64,000 nucleotides of DNA, taken from the NCBI RefSeq assembly GCF_963662805.1, contig NZ_OY759852.1, positions 124,001 to 188,000 on the forward strand, given 5' to 3'. The notes beneath the pieces are model-generated. The model saw only the letters and a program-made list of their open reading frames with translations, searched no databases and had not been told where the DNA came from. Both the position numbers and the translations under genes were made by a program. The DNA comes from an uncultured Cohaesibacter sp. GTDB taxonomy: Bacteria > Pseudomonadota > Alphaproteobacteria > Rhizobiales > Cohaesibacteraceae. Below, piece by piece: positions 26,872-36,252 of the stretch (positions within the stretch are counted from its first letter, which is position 1; every line of letters starts with the position of its first letter).

Positions 26872-28434
26872 ATGGCTCTTTCTTTTTCCCATTTCCTGAT
26901 GAAACCGGCAAGAACCATCACAGTGGCAGCCTGCATGGCTCTGGCTTCCGTCTCTGGAGCATTGGCCGAAGGGTCGGATGTCGGCCTCAGCTTCACCGAG
27001 GCAAGCGAGATCATCAATCAGGCGCTAGACAAGAAGGTCACATGTTGGCTCGGCAAGAGCTACACCGTCGCCTTCCATTCCTTCAAACCCGAGAAGTCGC
27101 CCCTGACGCCAAGGGTCGCTAACCTGCTGCACCAGCAATTGCTGGCTTCCCTCACGCAGAAGGCTCCCGGATGCATCGATTATATTTCGGTGGTCGGTGC
27201 AGGCGAGCTCCTCACCCGCATGAATGACATCAACGCCCTGCAGGACAAGGGCGTGGAGAGGGTAACGGCAATCGAGAGCAGCCTCAAGGATGCCGACTTC
27301 ACCCTTGTCAGCAATCTCTATGAGCTTGGCCAGACCTATTATGTCGAGCTGTCCCTCTCTGATCAGAAGCTCGGCAAGACGCTGGTCTCCAGCGGAGCCA
27401 TTGCCGTGCCCGAACGTTTCAAGAGCAGCACCTGCGGTGACGGAGCCATGTCGTTCGAGGCAGCGGTTAAGGACATCGCCCGGAATTTTAGGCTGCGGTT
27501 CTCCGATGTGACGATCCTCGTGCCCGAGGGTGTGTCCTTCCGCAATTCCGACGCCCTCACAGACTTTTCGCTCTATCTCGGAGAGGCGCTGAAGCAGACG
27601 CTCGAAGAGGCCTATTTCAATCGTGTTGCTGGCACAGGCCTGATGATCAAAGCGCTGTCGGACGAGAATTTTGACAAGGTCCGCAAAGATCGCAGCGTGA
27701 CCACCTCGCCGGGTGACGCGGATAAGAAACGCCTTGATATCATGGACCTGGACAAGGCGAAAATCTTCCATCTGTCTGGTCACTATTGGCCGTGCGACGG
27801 GGATCGCAGAACCGTCAATCTCTCGGTCACAATGAAGAACTGGCAAAATGAGTCTGCAACGTGGAAGCAGTTCGTACATCTCGACAGGTTGCCTCCCTCG
27901 ATCCGGCTGACGCCGCAATCGGGCCGCATCGATGCCTTGTCACGCAATGACGAATGGGACGCCCCTTCGCAATTTTCCTTCAAGCTTTCGAGCAACCGGG
28001 GCAGTAAGCCCAGCTTCTCGCCCGGCGAAGAGCTGTTCCTGACCGTACTCACCGAACAGGATGCCTGGCTCTATTGCTTCTATACGGATTCCGAAGGCGG
28101 CATGGTGCAATTCCTGCCCAATCAGACGCAAGACCAACACGATAGCAAGCGCAATTTCTACGCCAAAAATTATCTGCACATTGTACCCGATGAGGATAAG
28201 TCACCCCTCCCTGATCGCTACAATCTGAAGATCAATGACGATACGGTCGGAGTGGAAGCAGTCAAGTGTCTGGCGACGTCACGCGATGTGACGAACGAGC
28301 TGCCACACGATCTGAGAGGGGAAGAATTCAAGCTTATTCCGGAGAGAACTGCGTCACACATCCGCGCAATCTTCGAGGCTCTGCCGGACACCAAGCTCGC
28401 GGAGCAATCGATCACGATTACGGTCAGAAACTGA
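26872..28434 (+). CDS. Exported protein with C-terminal DUF4384-like domain
   Basis: The 520-residue protein has an N-terminal signal peptide (MKPARTITVAACMALASVSG within the first 32 residues). The first part, about residues 45-180, resembles a CsgG/LpoB-like domain. The C-terminal part contains a DUF4384-like core (FSPGEELFLTVLTEQDAWLYCFY, then GGMVQFLPN). In other alphaproteobacteria DUF4384 is found in or beside caspase-family proteins, matching the caspase gene 8 kb away. It is probably periplasmic. No ribosome site stands out, and the ATG at 26899 is an alternative start that keeps the signal peptide. Confidence 0.65.
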   Translation: MALSFSHFLMKPARTITVAACMALASVSGALAEGSDVGLSFTEASEIINQALDKKVTCWLGKSYTVAFHSFKPEKSPLTPRVANLLHQQLLASLTQKAPGCIDYISVVGAGELLTRMNDINALQDKGVERVTAIESSLKDADFTLVSNLYELGQTYYVELSLSDQKLGKTLVSSGAIAVPERFKSSTCGDGAMSFEAAVKDIARNFRLRFSDVTILVPEGVSFRNSDALTDFSLYLGEALKQTLEEAYFNRVAGTGLMIKALSDENFDKVRKDRSVTTSPGDADKKRLDIMDLDKAKIFHLSGHYWPCDGDRRTVNLSVTMKNWQNESATWKQFVHLDRLPPSIRLTPQSGRIDALSRNDEWDAPSQFSFKLSSNRGSKPSFSPGEELFLTVLTEQDAWLYCFYTDSEGGMVQFLPNQTQDQHDSKRNFYAKNYLHIVPDEDKSPLPDRYNLKINDDTVGVEAVKCLATSRDVTNELPHDLRGEEFKLIPERTASHIRAIFEALPDTKLAEQSITITVRN

Positions 28435-28472
28435 CACAGGAATTTCGAGAGCCGTTGGGGTCGTCACCCACC

Positions 28473-28634
28473 CTATCCAAACAGGAGTTTTGCGGCAGGC
28501 CAAGTGGTAACGGCAATGACACCCAGAACGGTGCCGAAAACAAAACGGGTGACCGGAGATTGCAAGATCGGGGCAACCATAGCCAAGACACCACAGATCG
28601 CTGCAAAATATCCAATCATCGTCGTCGAAGTCAT
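28473..28634 (-). CDS. Possible small two-helix membrane protein
   Basis: A 53-residue frame starts with ATG after GGGAGCAGGATTG and encodes two hydrophobic segments (MIGYFAAICGVLAMVAPIL and FVFGTVLGVIAVTTWPAA). It lies alone between two convergent genes. The good ribosome site and membrane-like composition favour a real gene, but there is no recognisable family. It could be chance. Confidence 0.4.
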   Translation of the reverse strand: MTSTTMIGYFAAICGVLAMVAPILQSPVTRFVFGTVLGVIAVTTWPAAKLLFG

Positions 28635-28849
28635 CAATCCTGCTCCCGAAATCTCGGATAATTTCAATTAATCCGAGCAATCACTGTAAAATCAACCCCT
28701 GTAATATATAACAATAGATCTTAGCAAACAGTGAGCAGGCTGCCCGGCCGATGACATATCGCGAACAAGACTTAATCAGCCGCTAAAATTCTGGTCGGGC
28801 TTGTAACAAACCCTTTTACACACCGGTAGGACCCGCTGACCTCGGCCAA

Positions 28850-29455
28850 TCATGCCTCGTGGTTGGCAAGAGTAAGAATAAGCTCGACAAAGGCGGAGCC
28901 TGCCTCTTTGAGCGCACCGGAATTGTCGATGTGGCGGGTTTCGTCACCGAACAGACTATCCTGCTTGAGCTTGGCGGTGCGTTGAAGCCGCTCCGTAATT
29001 TCCTCTTCGCTTTCCCGCCCGCGCGCCGCAAGGCGCCTCGCCAGAATGTCCGGCTTCACGGTCAGGTTGACGACGCTGAGGTTGGCGAAGCGTTCACGCA
29101 GCTCAGGGATGGTCTTGCGCGAGCCGTTAGCGACGGCAACACCGCCCTCCTGCAAATGATCGAGCAAGGACACGGGCAAGCCGTAGAACAGACCGTGAGC
29201 CCCCCATGAGATCACGAACTCACCTCGACTGTCCGCCTGCTGGAAAGCGTCCACCGTCATGCTTTGATGGTCTTCGCTCGGATCGCCTTTTTCGCGGGTA
29301 ATGGAGCGCCGTACAAACAGCACGCGAGGGTCATCCTTCAACTTCTCACGCGCCCAATTCAACAGGCTATCCTTGCCGGATCCGCTTGGACCGACCAGCA
29401 GCAACAGTGTTCCGGTTTTGATTTTGGCCTCTTGTGCCCCGGCGCGGTCAAGCAT
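28850..29455 (-). CDS. phnN: Ribose 1,5-bisphosphate phosphokinase PhnN
   Basis: This 201-residue cytosolic kinase converts ribose 1,5-bisphosphate to PRPP, the last step of ribosyl salvage in C-P lyase degradation. It has a P-loop LLLLVGPSGSGKDSLL near residue 17 and a guanylate kinase-like fold (RSITREKGDPSEDHQSM, GEFVISWGAHGL). The ATG at 29455 has a GGGAG site. A GTG 30 bp upstream is possible. It is the last gene of the long phn transcript and follows phnM by 35 bp. Confidence 0.85.
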   Translation of the reverse strand: MLDRAGAQEAKIKTGTLLLLVGPSGSGKDSLLNWAREKLKDDPRVLFVRRSITREKGDPSEDHQSMTVDAFQQADSRGEFVISWGAHGLFYGLPVSLLDHLQEGGVAVANGSRKTIPELRERFANLSVVNLTVKPDILARRLAARGRESEEEITERLQRTAKLKQDSLFGDETRHIDNSGALKEAGSAFVELILTLANHEA

Positions 29456-29490
29456 AGCCGTCTCCCTTGATCTTTCTTCTGTCACCCGAC

Positions 29491-30645
29491 CTAAACGATG
29501 CGGTTGCCCTGCCGCCAGACCTGACGGATCACCGGTGTGTTGCGCGACTTTTTGACATGGACGAGGTCGGCCCGTTTGCCGATTTCAATGGCACCGCGGT
29601 CATCAAGGCCGGTGGCGCGGGCCGGTGTATCGGAGATCATGCGCACGGCTGCGGGCAGCTCGATGGCCTTCTCGCCATCGGCCAGCAGGAATGCGGCCTG
29701 CACAAGGGACATCGGGATGTAGTCCGAGCTGAGAATGTCCAGAACGCCTTCATCCAGCAGATCACCGGCTGCGATGTTGCCCGAGTGGGATCCGCCACGC
29801 ACCACGTTCGGCGCGCCCATCAGCACGGCCAATCCCGCATTGTGCGAGGCCTTGGCGGCTTCCATCGTGGTGGGGAATTCGGCGACATGAATGTCCTGTC
29901 TGATAGCTTCCTCAACATGCTCAACCGTGGCGTCGTCATGGGAGGCGAGGATCAGCCCCCTCTCTTTGCAAAGATCGGCGATCATCTGACGATGACGATC
30001 CGAATTGCGCTCGGAGGCCGCGATGCGTCGTTTGCAGAATATGTCGAATTCTTCGTCGGTCATCTTCAGCTTGCCCTTGTAGTAGACCGCATAGGCCTCG
30101 ATCTTGGCAAACTGGCGTTGTCCCGGGGCATGGTCCATGACCGAGATCAGTTTGACCAGCGGATAGGGATCGAACTGATGGAAAGCCGTGATGCAGTCGT
30201 CAGCAGAGACCTCGCAGCGCAAATGCAGGAAATGATCAGCTCTCAGAGTTCCCTCATCGACACCGCGATGGAAGGCATCGGCGAGCGCCTTCATGTCGGT
30301 GTATTGAAGGTCGGCATCGGAATCGAGCCCGACGCGGAGCGCATCAAAGACCGTCGTGATGCCCGACGACGCGATCTGGGCATCGTGGGCCAGCACTGCC
30401 GCCATCGGATGCCAGCGCACCTTTGGTCTTGGCGCATAGTGCCCCTCGACATGGTCAGTGTGCAGCTCGACAAAACCGGGGAGCAGGAAATCGCCCTCAA
30501 GGTCATACGCCAGCTTGTCCAGTGTGGCGGGCGGGGTGCCTTCGGAGATGTCGGCAATCATGCCGTCCTTGACATGAACATGGCCCTTTATCACTTCGGT
30601 CGGCAGGACGATGTGGGCGTCTTTGAAAATCATTTCAGTGGTCAT
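29491..30645 (-). CDS. phnM: Alpha-D-ribose 1-methylphosphonate 5-triphosphate diphosphatase PhnM
   Basis: This 384-residue amidohydrolase-superfamily enzyme releases pyrophosphate from the ribosyl triphosphate made by PhnGHIL, giving the substrate for PhnJ. Metal-ligand motifs are LPGFVELHTDHVEGH (residues 56-70), HLRCEVSAD near 145, ILASHDDAT near 230 and LSSDYIP near 320. Length and motif order are normal. It lies between the 2H-phosphoesterase gene and phnN. Confidence 0.88.
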   Translation of the reverse strand: MTTEMIFKDAHIVLPTEVIKGHVHVKDGMIADISEGTPPATLDKLAYDLEGDFLLPGFVELHTDHVEGHYAPRPKVRWHPMAAVLAHDAQIASSGITTVFDALRVGLDSDADLQYTDMKALADAFHRGVDEGTLRADHFLHLRCEVSADDCITAFHQFDPYPLVKLISVMDHAPGQRQFAKIEAYAVYYKGKLKMTDEEFDIFCKRRIAASERNSDRHRQMIADLCKERGLILASHDDATVEHVEEAIRQDIHVAEFPTTMEAAKASHNAGLAVLMGAPNVVRGGSHSGNIAAGDLLDEGVLDILSSDYIPMSLVQAAFLLADGEKAIELPAAVRMISDTPARATGLDDRGAIEIGKRADLVHVKKSRNTPVIRQVWRQGNRIV

Positions 30646-30722
30646 ATCAGTTACGTATCCTGTTGCGGAGCGGGACGGGCTCCACTTGTGCGGCTTTGTC
30701 TGTCTGTTGCGAGGCGGCTGCG

Positions 30723-31412
30723 TCAGCCAACAGGGAACTGTTGGTACAGGGAGAACGGAGCACCGCGTTCCGCTTCAACAAACAGGGACAAGGCATTGAC
30801 GAGTTGGACATCGGCCAGATAGGGCGCAAAATGCTCGCTGGCCGCTTCAAGGAAAGCCCCGGCCAGATCATCGGAAACCGGATCGGTCAGGGTCATGTGA
30901 AAGCGAAAATCTTCAAGGACATAGGGGTAGCCCCACGTCATCAGGTTGGCCCGTTGGCTCTCGCTGAGCTTTTCGGGATTGCGGCGGGCAATGTCTACAT
31001 CACTGAGCGGGGCACGGAAGGGATCAAAGGTCTTGACCAGATCGCCTGCCAGTTCGGCCAGTGCGTCGCTGCGCTCTTCTGGCAGCAGGGCAAAGAACGG
31101 GCCCAACTGCCCGACACGGAATTTTGGCAGTGCGAAGGCTGTCATTGTAGCGGCGTAGGACTCAACGGCGTCTGCCAGTTCTTCGATGCTCTTGCCCTCG
31201 GCCAGTTCAAAGGGTGCCTTCAAGGTGCCGTGGAAGCCATAGCGCCGGGGCGACTTGGTCAGGCTTTCGAAGGTTTCGTCATCCACCCCGGCGACCGGCG
31301 AAGGTCGCGCAATCGGCGCCCCAGAGAACACATCGCGCCCGAGCCAGTGCGCGGCAGCCTCGTTGAGCGGGTTGCCGGAGAGAGGAACGAAATAGAGAGC
31401 ATAACGTGGCAC
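30723..31412 (-). CDS. DUF1045 protein, 2H phosphoesterase-like, in the phn operon
   Basis: The 229-residue protein carries two HxT-type motifs, FHGTLKAPF near residue 60 and FHMTLTDP near 170, the signature of the 2H phosphodiesterase superfamily. DUF1045 genes often accompany phn operons of alphaproteobacteria. No phnP is present in this locus, so the protein may open the ribosyl 1,2-cyclic phosphate that PhnJ produces. That role is inference from the chemistry and the neighbours. The start is GTG with an AGGACG site. Confidence 0.78.
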   Translation of the reverse strand: MPRYALYFVPLSGNPLNEAAAHWLGRDVFSGAPIARPSPVAGVDDETFESLTKSPRRYGFHGTLKAPFELAEGKSIEELADAVESYAATMTAFALPKFRVGQLGPFFALLPEERSDALAELAGDLVKTFDPFRAPLSDVDIARRNPEKLSESQRANLMTWGYPYVLEDFRFHMTLTDPVSDDLAGAFLEAASEHFAPYLADVQLVNALSLFVEAERGAPFSLYQQFPVG

Positions 31413-31444
31413 GAGGTCGTCCTTTGGGGTTTCTTTCGATTGAC

Positions 31445-33010
31445 TCAGTTCTTGGTCAGCAGAGACCGGAGCTTTCCTGATACACTATCGAAAATATAGA
31501 CAACAATGAGGATCAGGATCACCATGTAGAAAACATTCTCCCAATCCTGATTGGTGCGCATCGCTTCCCAGAGCTTGAGGCCGATCCCCCCTGCCCCGAC
31601 AGCGCCGATGATGGTGGCCGAACGGGTGTTGGATTCCCAGAAATAGAGCGATTGGGAGAGGAAGACCGGCAGCACCTGCGGCATCACGCCATAGCGCTGG
31701 ACAAGAAGCGGGCTGGCACCGAGCGACTTGACCCCTTCGCGCTGCTTGTCATCGATATTTTCGAGCGCCTCAGAATAGAGCTTGCCGAGGGTGCCGGTGT
31801 CGGTGAAGAAGATCGCCGACATGCCCGCGAGCGGTCCGGGGCCAAAAGCACGGGTGAAGAACAGGGCCCAGATCAGCATGTCGACCGAGCGCAGGAAGTC
31901 GAACAGGCGCTTGAAGATCTGGTTTGCAATCGTGCTGCGCGTGATGTTGCGTGCGGCAAGGAACGACAGGGGAAAGGCCAGAAGGGTTGCAAACAGCGTG
32001 CCGATGAAAGCCATGACGATGGTCTGCAACAGCTTGGTCCAGACGTCGAGATGCTGCCATTCTGCATTGTAGAGGATGTTATTGATGGCGAGCGACAGGT
32101 TCGACCGTTCGGGCTGGATGCGGTCACCTGAGGTTATAAGGCTCATCACTTCCGATGCGCTCTTGCCCCAGAAGGGAGAATTGGTGTCAAAGATGAAATT
32201 TTCCCAGCCGAAGAAGCGGCGGCGGATCTTGACCTCGTCACTTTCCACCTCGACACGGCCATCGACGCCCATCGTCGCGACGATCTTGCCATTTTCGTAT
32301 TTCTGGATAGCCCAATCGGGGAGCTCTCCGCGAGCCTTGACGCTCTCGTCTTTGACGATGTCGATGATCAGCACCTCTTCGCCACGGCTGAGGGTTACGA
32401 CCCTTGGCTCAATCAGAACCGATCCGGAACCGATATTGACCTCAGCCTCGACGGCGACCTCGCGCTCTTCCGGCACGCTTTGAGCTGCGGTCGTGACATC
32501 AGGCGTTGCCGGGTTGCTGGCGGTGGGGGCCTGAGGTGCCATGAAGCTAATGGCGGATTCCGGCTTTGACGCTTCCACCGGATTGTCAGCGGTTCCGGCA
32601 CCGGGCGCCATGAAGCTGAACACAGGCGCAGGCTTTACCGGTCCTGCAGCCTCTTCGGGCGCGGCCGGTTTGATCATGATCGTTTTGCGGTTCTCGTAGA
32701 TCCAGTCGGGCCTCGGATCGCTGCCGAGTGGAGAGAAGCGCGGAAACTCGACCCGGACGAAGCCCTCGTCGAATTCAACATCGGGGCGGACCTCGTAGGA
32801 GATCCAGTCCGCAAGGTAGGCCCCGGCAATCTGCCAGTTGCCGTTGCTGAGCACCTGTCCGACATGGAAGAAGTGCCAAGCAAAAATCAGATAGACGACA
32901 ATGCCGATTGAAATCATCCAGCCGCGGAAACGTTTGAACCAGTTGGGCCTAAACACATCCGGATAACGCTCGATCATGGCATTCAAATCATTGGCGGTAA
33001 GAGCGGTCAT
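31445..33010 (-). CDS. phnE: Phosphonate ABC transporter permease PhnE, large variant (PhnE2)
   Basis: This 521-residue inner-membrane permease of the PhnCDE importer is nearly twice the usual PhnE length. One span (WMISIGIVVYLIFAWHF, about 31-48) is followed by some 260 residues of probable periplasmic domain. That domain includes an Ala/Pro-rich stretch at about 112-180 holding two copies of a SFMAP-containing repeat. The permease domain follows, from about 315 to the end, with the inner-membrane EAA-like motif EGVKSLGASPLLVQRYGVMPQ near 405. The ATG at 33010 has a GGAGA site and lies 14 bp after phnE1. The insert is discussed in the findings. Confidence 0.82.
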   Translation of the reverse strand: MTALTANDLNAMIERYPDVFRPNWFKRFRGWMISIGIVVYLIFAWHFFHVGQVLSNGNWQIAGAYLADWISYEVRPDVEFDEGFVRVEFPRFSPLGSDPRPDWIYENRKTIMIKPAAPEEAAGPVKPAPVFSFMAPGAGTADNPVEASKPESAISFMAPQAPTASNPATPDVTTAAQSVPEEREVAVEAEVNIGSGSVLIEPRVVTLSRGEEVLIIDIVKDESVKARGELPDWAIQKYENGKIVATMGVDGRVEVESDEVKIRRRFFGWENFIFDTNSPFWGKSASEVMSLITSGDRIQPERSNLSLAINNILYNAEWQHLDVWTKLLQTIVMAFIGTLFATLLAFPLSFLAARNITRSTIANQIFKRLFDFLRSVDMLIWALFFTRAFGPGPLAGMSAIFFTDTGTLGKLYSEALENIDDKQREGVKSLGASPLLVQRYGVMPQVLPVFLSQSLYFWESNTRSATIIGAVGAGGIGLKLWEAMRTNQDWENVFYMVILILIVVYIFDSVSGKLRSLLTKN

Positions 33011-33023
33011 GGGAAGTCTCCGA

Positions 33024-34007
33024 TTATGCGTTGCCGCCAAAGGCAAAGGCCTGATCGCCGACGATCTTCTTTCGGAGCCACGCCGAGAACTGGTCGATGG
33101 CGATGATTGTGACAAAGAGCAGAAGAATGATCGCGATGGTCTTGGCTTCATGGCCTCGGGTGATCGATAGGCGCAAGGCCTCGCCGATACCGCCGCCGCC
33201 AACGGCCCCGATGATGGTCGAAGCGCGGACGTTGATCTCAAGGCGCAGCAGCGCATAGGACAGGAAGTTGGGCAGGATCTGCGGCACGATGCCAAACCAG
33301 ACACGCTCGATCCAGTTGCCGCCCACGGCGCGCAATCCCTCGTCTGCCTTCATGTCCGCATTTTCGACCACCTCAAAAAACATCTTGCCGAGCGAGCCGA
33401 TGGTGTGGATCGTCACCGCCATCATCGCAGGGATGGCACCAATCGTCAGCACGGCTACAAAGAAGCCAGCAATCACGATCTCGGGGAAAGCGCGGAGGAT
33501 TTCAAGGAAGCGGCGTACGAAGAAGCGCAGCCAGCGCTGGGTGGTCAGGTTCGAGGCAGCAAGGAAGCAGAGAATGAAGCCGAAGAAGAAGCCGAACAGC
33601 GTTGCCACAATGGCGATGTTGATCGTCTCGAGCATCTTGTAGACATACTCAGGCATATAGAGGGCACCGATCAGGTAGACCCTGCCCTCTGGATAATTGT
33701 ACTTCAGCGAGCCATCCGCATAGGGTGTTTCCAGATCGAACAAGGCCCGCCACAACTCCCAGCCATCGCGAGGGATCATGTCGCCGAAGAAATCAAAGAA
33801 GTAGGGCAGCCGGTCAAAGAACTTGCCAGCATTGGTCTCATTGGCAAACCAGAGCGAGGACATAACCGCAACCAGCAACAGGCCGAGCGACAGAAACGTG
33901 TAGGTCCTACGACGGCGATTGAGTTCCTGCCAATGGCGCTCGATCACCTTGCTGCTTTCGGACAGCGTGCGATCCGGCAGTGTCTCGTTTGACTTTGCTG
34001 TCGTCAT
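33024..34007 (-). CDS. phnE: Phosphonate ABC transporter permease PhnE (PhnE1)
   Basis: This 327-residue permease has an N-terminal span (TYTFLSLGLLLVAVMSSLW, about 35-55), a medium periplasmic loop, then about five spans in the permease domain. The EAA-like loop DEGLRAVGGNWIERVWFGIVPQ lies near 225. It pairs with the large PhnE2 encoded next. The ATG at 34007 follows GGGGTGAAG. The frame is intact, unlike several genes upstream. Confidence 0.85.
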   Translation of the reverse strand: MTTAKSNETLPDRTLSESSKVIERHWQELNRRRRTYTFLSLGLLLVAVMSSLWFANETNAGKFFDRLPYFFDFFGDMIPRDGWELWRALFDLETPYADGSLKYNYPEGRVYLIGALYMPEYVYKMLETINIAIVATLFGFFFGFILCFLAASNLTTQRWLRFFVRRFLEILRAFPEIVIAGFFVAVLTIGAIPAMMAVTIHTIGSLGKMFFEVVENADMKADEGLRAVGGNWIERVWFGIVPQILPNFLSYALLRLEINVRASTIIGAVGGGGIGEALRLSITRGHEAKTIAIILLLFVTIIAIDQFSAWLRKKIVGDQAFAFGGNA

Positions 34008-34157
34008 GTCTTCACCCCTTCGATGGGTACGGAATTTGCCCTTTCGACGCGGCCGAGATGGAAGCACCTGCAGCCCGGAGCGCGGCGGAAAGGCAAGTTG
34101 TCCGGAGGTTTTAGATCAACCAAAATCAAGGTAATTACCAAGATTATGGAAAGGAAA

Positions 34158-34184
34158 GATGGTCCGAGACAGGCCCGGACCATC
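34158..34184 (-). promoter_or_regulatory. Intercistronic hairpin between phnD and phnE1
   Basis: The 9-bp perfect stem GATGGTCCG with CGGACCATC is followed on the minus strand by a CTTTCCTTTCC tail. It lies 50 bp after the phnD stop. Such a hairpin after a binding-protein gene usually protects the upstream mRNA or partly stops transcription, making more receptor than permease. Confidence 0.55.
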
Positions 34185-34232
34185 CATATTCCGTTTCAGA
34201 GATTGATTCAGCAACCTGAACCAACCGATTGA

Positions 34233-35148
34233 TTAGGAACCAATTTTTGCTTTGCGAGCAGCGATGATTGCCTGATAGAAGCTCTCGTCAACTTCGGTGA
34301 AGCCTTTGTAGTCGCCGCCCTGAATGGCAGAGAAGCAGGCAGCATCGGTTTCAGGCAGGTTCATCATGAAGTCCTTGAACTTGGCTTTCATGTCGGCATC
34401 GAGGGTCGAGCGGACAACGATCGGGCCGTTCGGGATCAGCGGGGACTGCCACAGCTGAACCAGATCACCCATGTCTAGGATGCCCTTGTCGACCATCTTG
34501 CGCAGGTTGCCAGAGGTGTAGCCATCTTCGAATTTGCCAACGCCCGAAGCCCATGTGGTGCCGGCATCGAAGGTGCCTTTGACAACTTCGAGAACGAGGT
34601 TCTCATGACCACCGCCAAAGCCGGTTTCGGAGAAATAGTCTTTAACGTCAGCGCCGATGGAGGCAGGCAGGGTCACGGACGGAACGAGGAAGCCTGAGGT
34701 GGAGTCAGGATCGGCGAAGCCCAGTTTCTTGCCTTTCATTTCTTCCAGCTTGTTCATGCCGGAGTCCTTGCGAGCAACCATGACGGAATAGTAGCCGGTG
34801 GAGCCGTCGGTCTGAACGGTGGTCAGGATCGGCTCAACGGCTTTGGGGTCTTCGAGATAGACTTTTGCGTAGCCGGAAGCACCAAGTTCGGCATAGTCGA
34901 GCGTGCCACCGAGGAGACCCTGAATCACGCCGTCATAGTCGGCTGCCGGGAACAGGGAAACCTTGTCAACGCCGAGAACGCCGGGCAGTTTGTCGACCAT
35001 GCACTGGAAGTTGCGCAGACGGTCAGCTTCGTTTTCACCACCCAGAATGCCGATGCGGAATTCTTTGTCAGCAGCGAAGGAAGGAGCGGTGGCGCCAGCC
35101 ACCAGAAGCAGCTACGGAAGCTGCGGCAAGAATTGCTTTTTTGAACAT
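34233..35148 (-). pseudogene. phnD: Phosphonate-binding periplasmic protein PhnD, frameshifted in the signal peptide
   Basis: PhnD is the periplasmic receptor that hands phosphonates to PhnE. The mature part (EFRIGILGGENEADRLRNF, then PAADYDGVIQGLLGGTLDYAELG, then SGFLVPS) is intact and family-like. The signal peptide start (MFKKAILAAASVAAS, ATG at 35148 after AGGAG) is in a different frame. The frames join if one base is removed near 35103, giving AASVAGATAPSFAADKEF and about 304 residues. The break falls between signal peptide and mature protein and would abolish export if real. I think it is a sequencing error. Confidence 0.8.
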
Positions 35149-35235
35149 GAGAGTATCTCCTGGTCTCAACCGGTCGCGCCGGCCTCATCCCTGTCAATGT
35201 GAATTACTTTTGAACGCGATATTGATTTTGGCCTT

Positions 35236-36081
35236 TTACGCTGGCGAAGCGATCTGCTGCGCCGCCATGGGAGCCAAGGGCTCGGCTGCTTTCGGCGACG
35301 TTTCCCTGATGGAGGTCGAGGTAATGGCCTCGGAAATTTCGGCATTGTCGAGAGAGCCGTAGATCTTTTTGACGGCATCGTTGGTCAGGTCAGACGACGG
35401 CCCATCGAACACCACCCTGCCCTGATACATCCCGATGATCCGCTCGCAATAGGTGCGCGCGGTATCAAGCGTGTGCAGGTTGGTCACGACGGTGATGCCG
35501 TCGCGTTCGTTGATGTCCTTGAGGCTGTCCATCACGATCTGCGCGTTGAGCGGATCAAGCGAGGCAATCGGTTCGTCGGCAAGAATGACCTTCGGGCTCT
35601 GCATCAGGGCGCGAGCAATGGCGACACGCTGCTGCTGACCACCGGACAGGGTGCCTGCACGCTGGAGGGCGGTCTGCTCAATGCCGAGGCGCTCAAGGGC
35701 GATCAGCGCCTGCGCCCGTTCTTCTTGCGAGAAGATGTTGAGCAGGTTGAGCACAGTGTTGCGGTGATTGAGGCGACCGAGCAGGACGTTGGTCAGGACA
35801 TTGAGGCGAGGCACCAGATTGAACTGCTGGAAGATCATCGCGCAGTCGCGCTGCCATTCGCGCAATTCCCGGCCACGGATCGTCGAGACTTCTTTTTCGC
35901 CAAAGTTGATGACGCCCTCGCTTGGGTCAATCAGGCGGTTGATCATGCGCAGAAGCGTCGATTTACCAGCACCGGATCGGCCGATAATGCCGACCATCTG
36001 GCCTTGTGGAATGGAGACCGTTACCGAATCCACTGCGGTATTCTTGCCAAAACGGCGGGTGACGTTTGACAGCTCGAGCAT
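35236..36081 (-). CDS. phnC: Phosphonate ABC transporter ATP-binding protein PhnC
   Basis: This 281-residue ATPase energises PhnDE. It has Walker A (GRSGAGKST near 36), signature LSGGQQQR near 144 and Walker B (VILADEPIASLDP near 162). The C-terminal 35 residues beyond the usual end are of low complexity. The ATG at 36081 follows AAGGAG. A Pho box about 170 bp upstream suggests its own phosphate-starvation promoter, separate from that of phnG. Confidence 0.87.
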   Translation of the reverse strand: MLELSNVTRRFGKNTAVDSVTVSIPQGQMVGIIGRSGAGKSTLLRMINRLIDPSEGVINFGEKEVSTIRGRELREWQRDCAMIFQQFNLVPRLNVLTNVLLGRLNHRNTVLNLLNIFSQEERAQALIALERLGIEQTALQRAGTLSGGQQQRVAIARALMQSPKVILADEPIASLDPLNAQIVMDSLKDINERDGITVVTNLHTLDTARTYCERIIGMYQGRVVFDGPSSDLTNDAVKKIYGSLDNAEISEAITSTSIRETSPKAAEPLAPMAAQQIASPA

Positions 36082-36252
36082 ACGGCTTGTCTCCTTGTGG
36101 CCTTTTCGGCCTATTGACGCTCTGTTATGAGGAACCCGGCACAAGGCGCACGACGACCCGAAGGCATCACGGGCGGTGACACAGGTTCCATTTGTTTTTC
36201 AAATATCTTTTGAAGACCTACGCATTTTTTGTGAAAGGCACATGTCTTGGAC

